DNA of 64,000 nucleotides from Adiantum capillus-veneris (lineage: Eukaryota > Streptophyta > Polypodiopsida > Polypodiales > Pteridaceae), in assembly GCA_014529385.2 (NCBI GenBank), contig CM043943.1, positions 101,535,855-101,599,854 of the forward strand, given 5' to 3'. Under the pieces are notes generated by a model that was not told the origin of the DNA, made no database searches, and saw only the letters and a program-made list of their open reading frames with translations. This document shows positions 63,715 through 64,000 of this stretch, piece by piece; the stretch's first letter is position 1, and each line of letters opens with the position of its first letter. The position numbers and the translations under genes were made by a program.

Positions 63715-64000
63715 TGTCATAAAATCTAATATCTAATATCTAACCAACCCAAATGATTTTCTCATATTAAATTGATCACTTAATGTGGGAGAATAAACGG
63801 GAACAAGTCATTAGGGAAAATTTGGACTCACAAAGGGGCCTTATAAGGAGTTTGACTTCCTCTCTCATGTCCAAAACGGGCGTGCGGTAAAATTTTTGCA
63901 AATCAACTCTAAACTTGGCGCAGATTTGACAGTTAGAATCTACTCTTCAAGCTCTTTCTACTTATATATAGCACGCCATGAGATTCCTCATATTTTGGAA
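63715..64000 (+). repeat. Chromovirus 3' LTR, partial
   Basis: Starts TGTCATAAAATC after the purine tract and continues to the window edge. A TATATATAG near 63965 may be its TATA box. Confidence 0.65.

Larger units (their letters stand above)
58187..64000 (+). mobile_element. Chromovirus (Ty3 type with chromodomain), truncated by window end
   Basis: Primer-binding site, gag, protease region, RT, RNase H, integrase and a C-terminal chromodomain-like end follow in chromovirus order on the plus strand. A purine tract leads into the start of a 3' LTR at 63715, which runs past the window. The frame has several stops and at least three shifts. Only a single RNase H is present, and the primer site is the initiator-Met type, so it is not closely related to Ty3-A, B or C. 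Confidence 0.88.

Noticed and set aside
1-64000. tRNA, rRNA, CRISPR array or host protein gene
   Set aside because: None could be supported by eye. TGGTATCAGAG and TGGTGCCCC hits are primer-binding sites next to LTRs, not tRNA genes; the repeats lack CRISPR spacing.

Overview
This window looks like repeat-dense, intergenic nuclear DNA of a land plant. It has nested Ty3/gypsy and Ty1/copia LTR retrotransposons with plant-type domains, a plant-type LINE, long GA/CT and GT microsatellites, and no recognisable host gene. The species cannot be named from the sequence. Every sizeable reading frame I could interpret belongs to a transposable element, and nearly all are broken by stops, frameshifts or deletions.

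Layout. 1-1237: non-coding DNA with two opposed microsatellites. 1238-4582: a decayed LINE on the minus strand, interrupted by Ty3-A (4583-13678, minus; LTRs of 1405 and 1408 bp); a probable 5' piece of the LINE continues at 13679-14159. 14195-15543: a non-coding element with perfect 21-bp terminal inverted repeats. 15544-18542: mostly unassigned DNA with a minisatellite and a gag-start-like short frame. 18543-56699: a tandem gag-only Ty3-type element (here TRG) with three LTRs and two internal regions, which hosts most later insertions. Copia-1 (18696-43508, plus) sits in the first TRG LTR; Ty3-B (21664-30974, minus) and Ty3-C (33025-43024, plus) are both inserted in Copia-1; Copia-2 (47879-53420, minus) sits in the TRG gag. 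56700-64000: most of a chromovirus (plus) whose 3' LTR runs off the window.

The order of events can be read from the nesting: TRG first, Copia-1 into it, then Ty3-B and Ty3-C into Copia-1. Copia-2 entered TRG independently. Removing the two Ty3 elements leaves a Copia-1 of about 5.5 kb, a normal size, and its coding sequence resumes correctly across both junctions. Two other TRG LTRs in the window act as empty-site controls for the Copia-1 insertion.

Ty3-A, Ty3-B, Ty3-C and TRG form a related group. They share an unusual primer-binding site (TGGTGCCCC...), a DGGA-type protease (ESGS in Ty3-A), related gag/protease sequence and, most notably, short conserved reading frames between the primer site and gag. 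One is a roughly 70-residue frame ending in an SFDV-x-(I/V)F-type motif, seen six times across all four families. A second carries an HINGV block and Cys motifs (Ty3-A and Ty3-C). A third begins MDEW (Ty3-B and Ty3-C). I do not recognise these proteins; they are the best candidates here for something undescribed. Ty3-A, B and C also carry a second RNase H domain after the first, as in the Tat/Ogre branch of plant Ty3 elements. TRG has gag and protease but no reverse transcriptase, so it would depend on enzymes from relatives such as Ty3-A, B or C.
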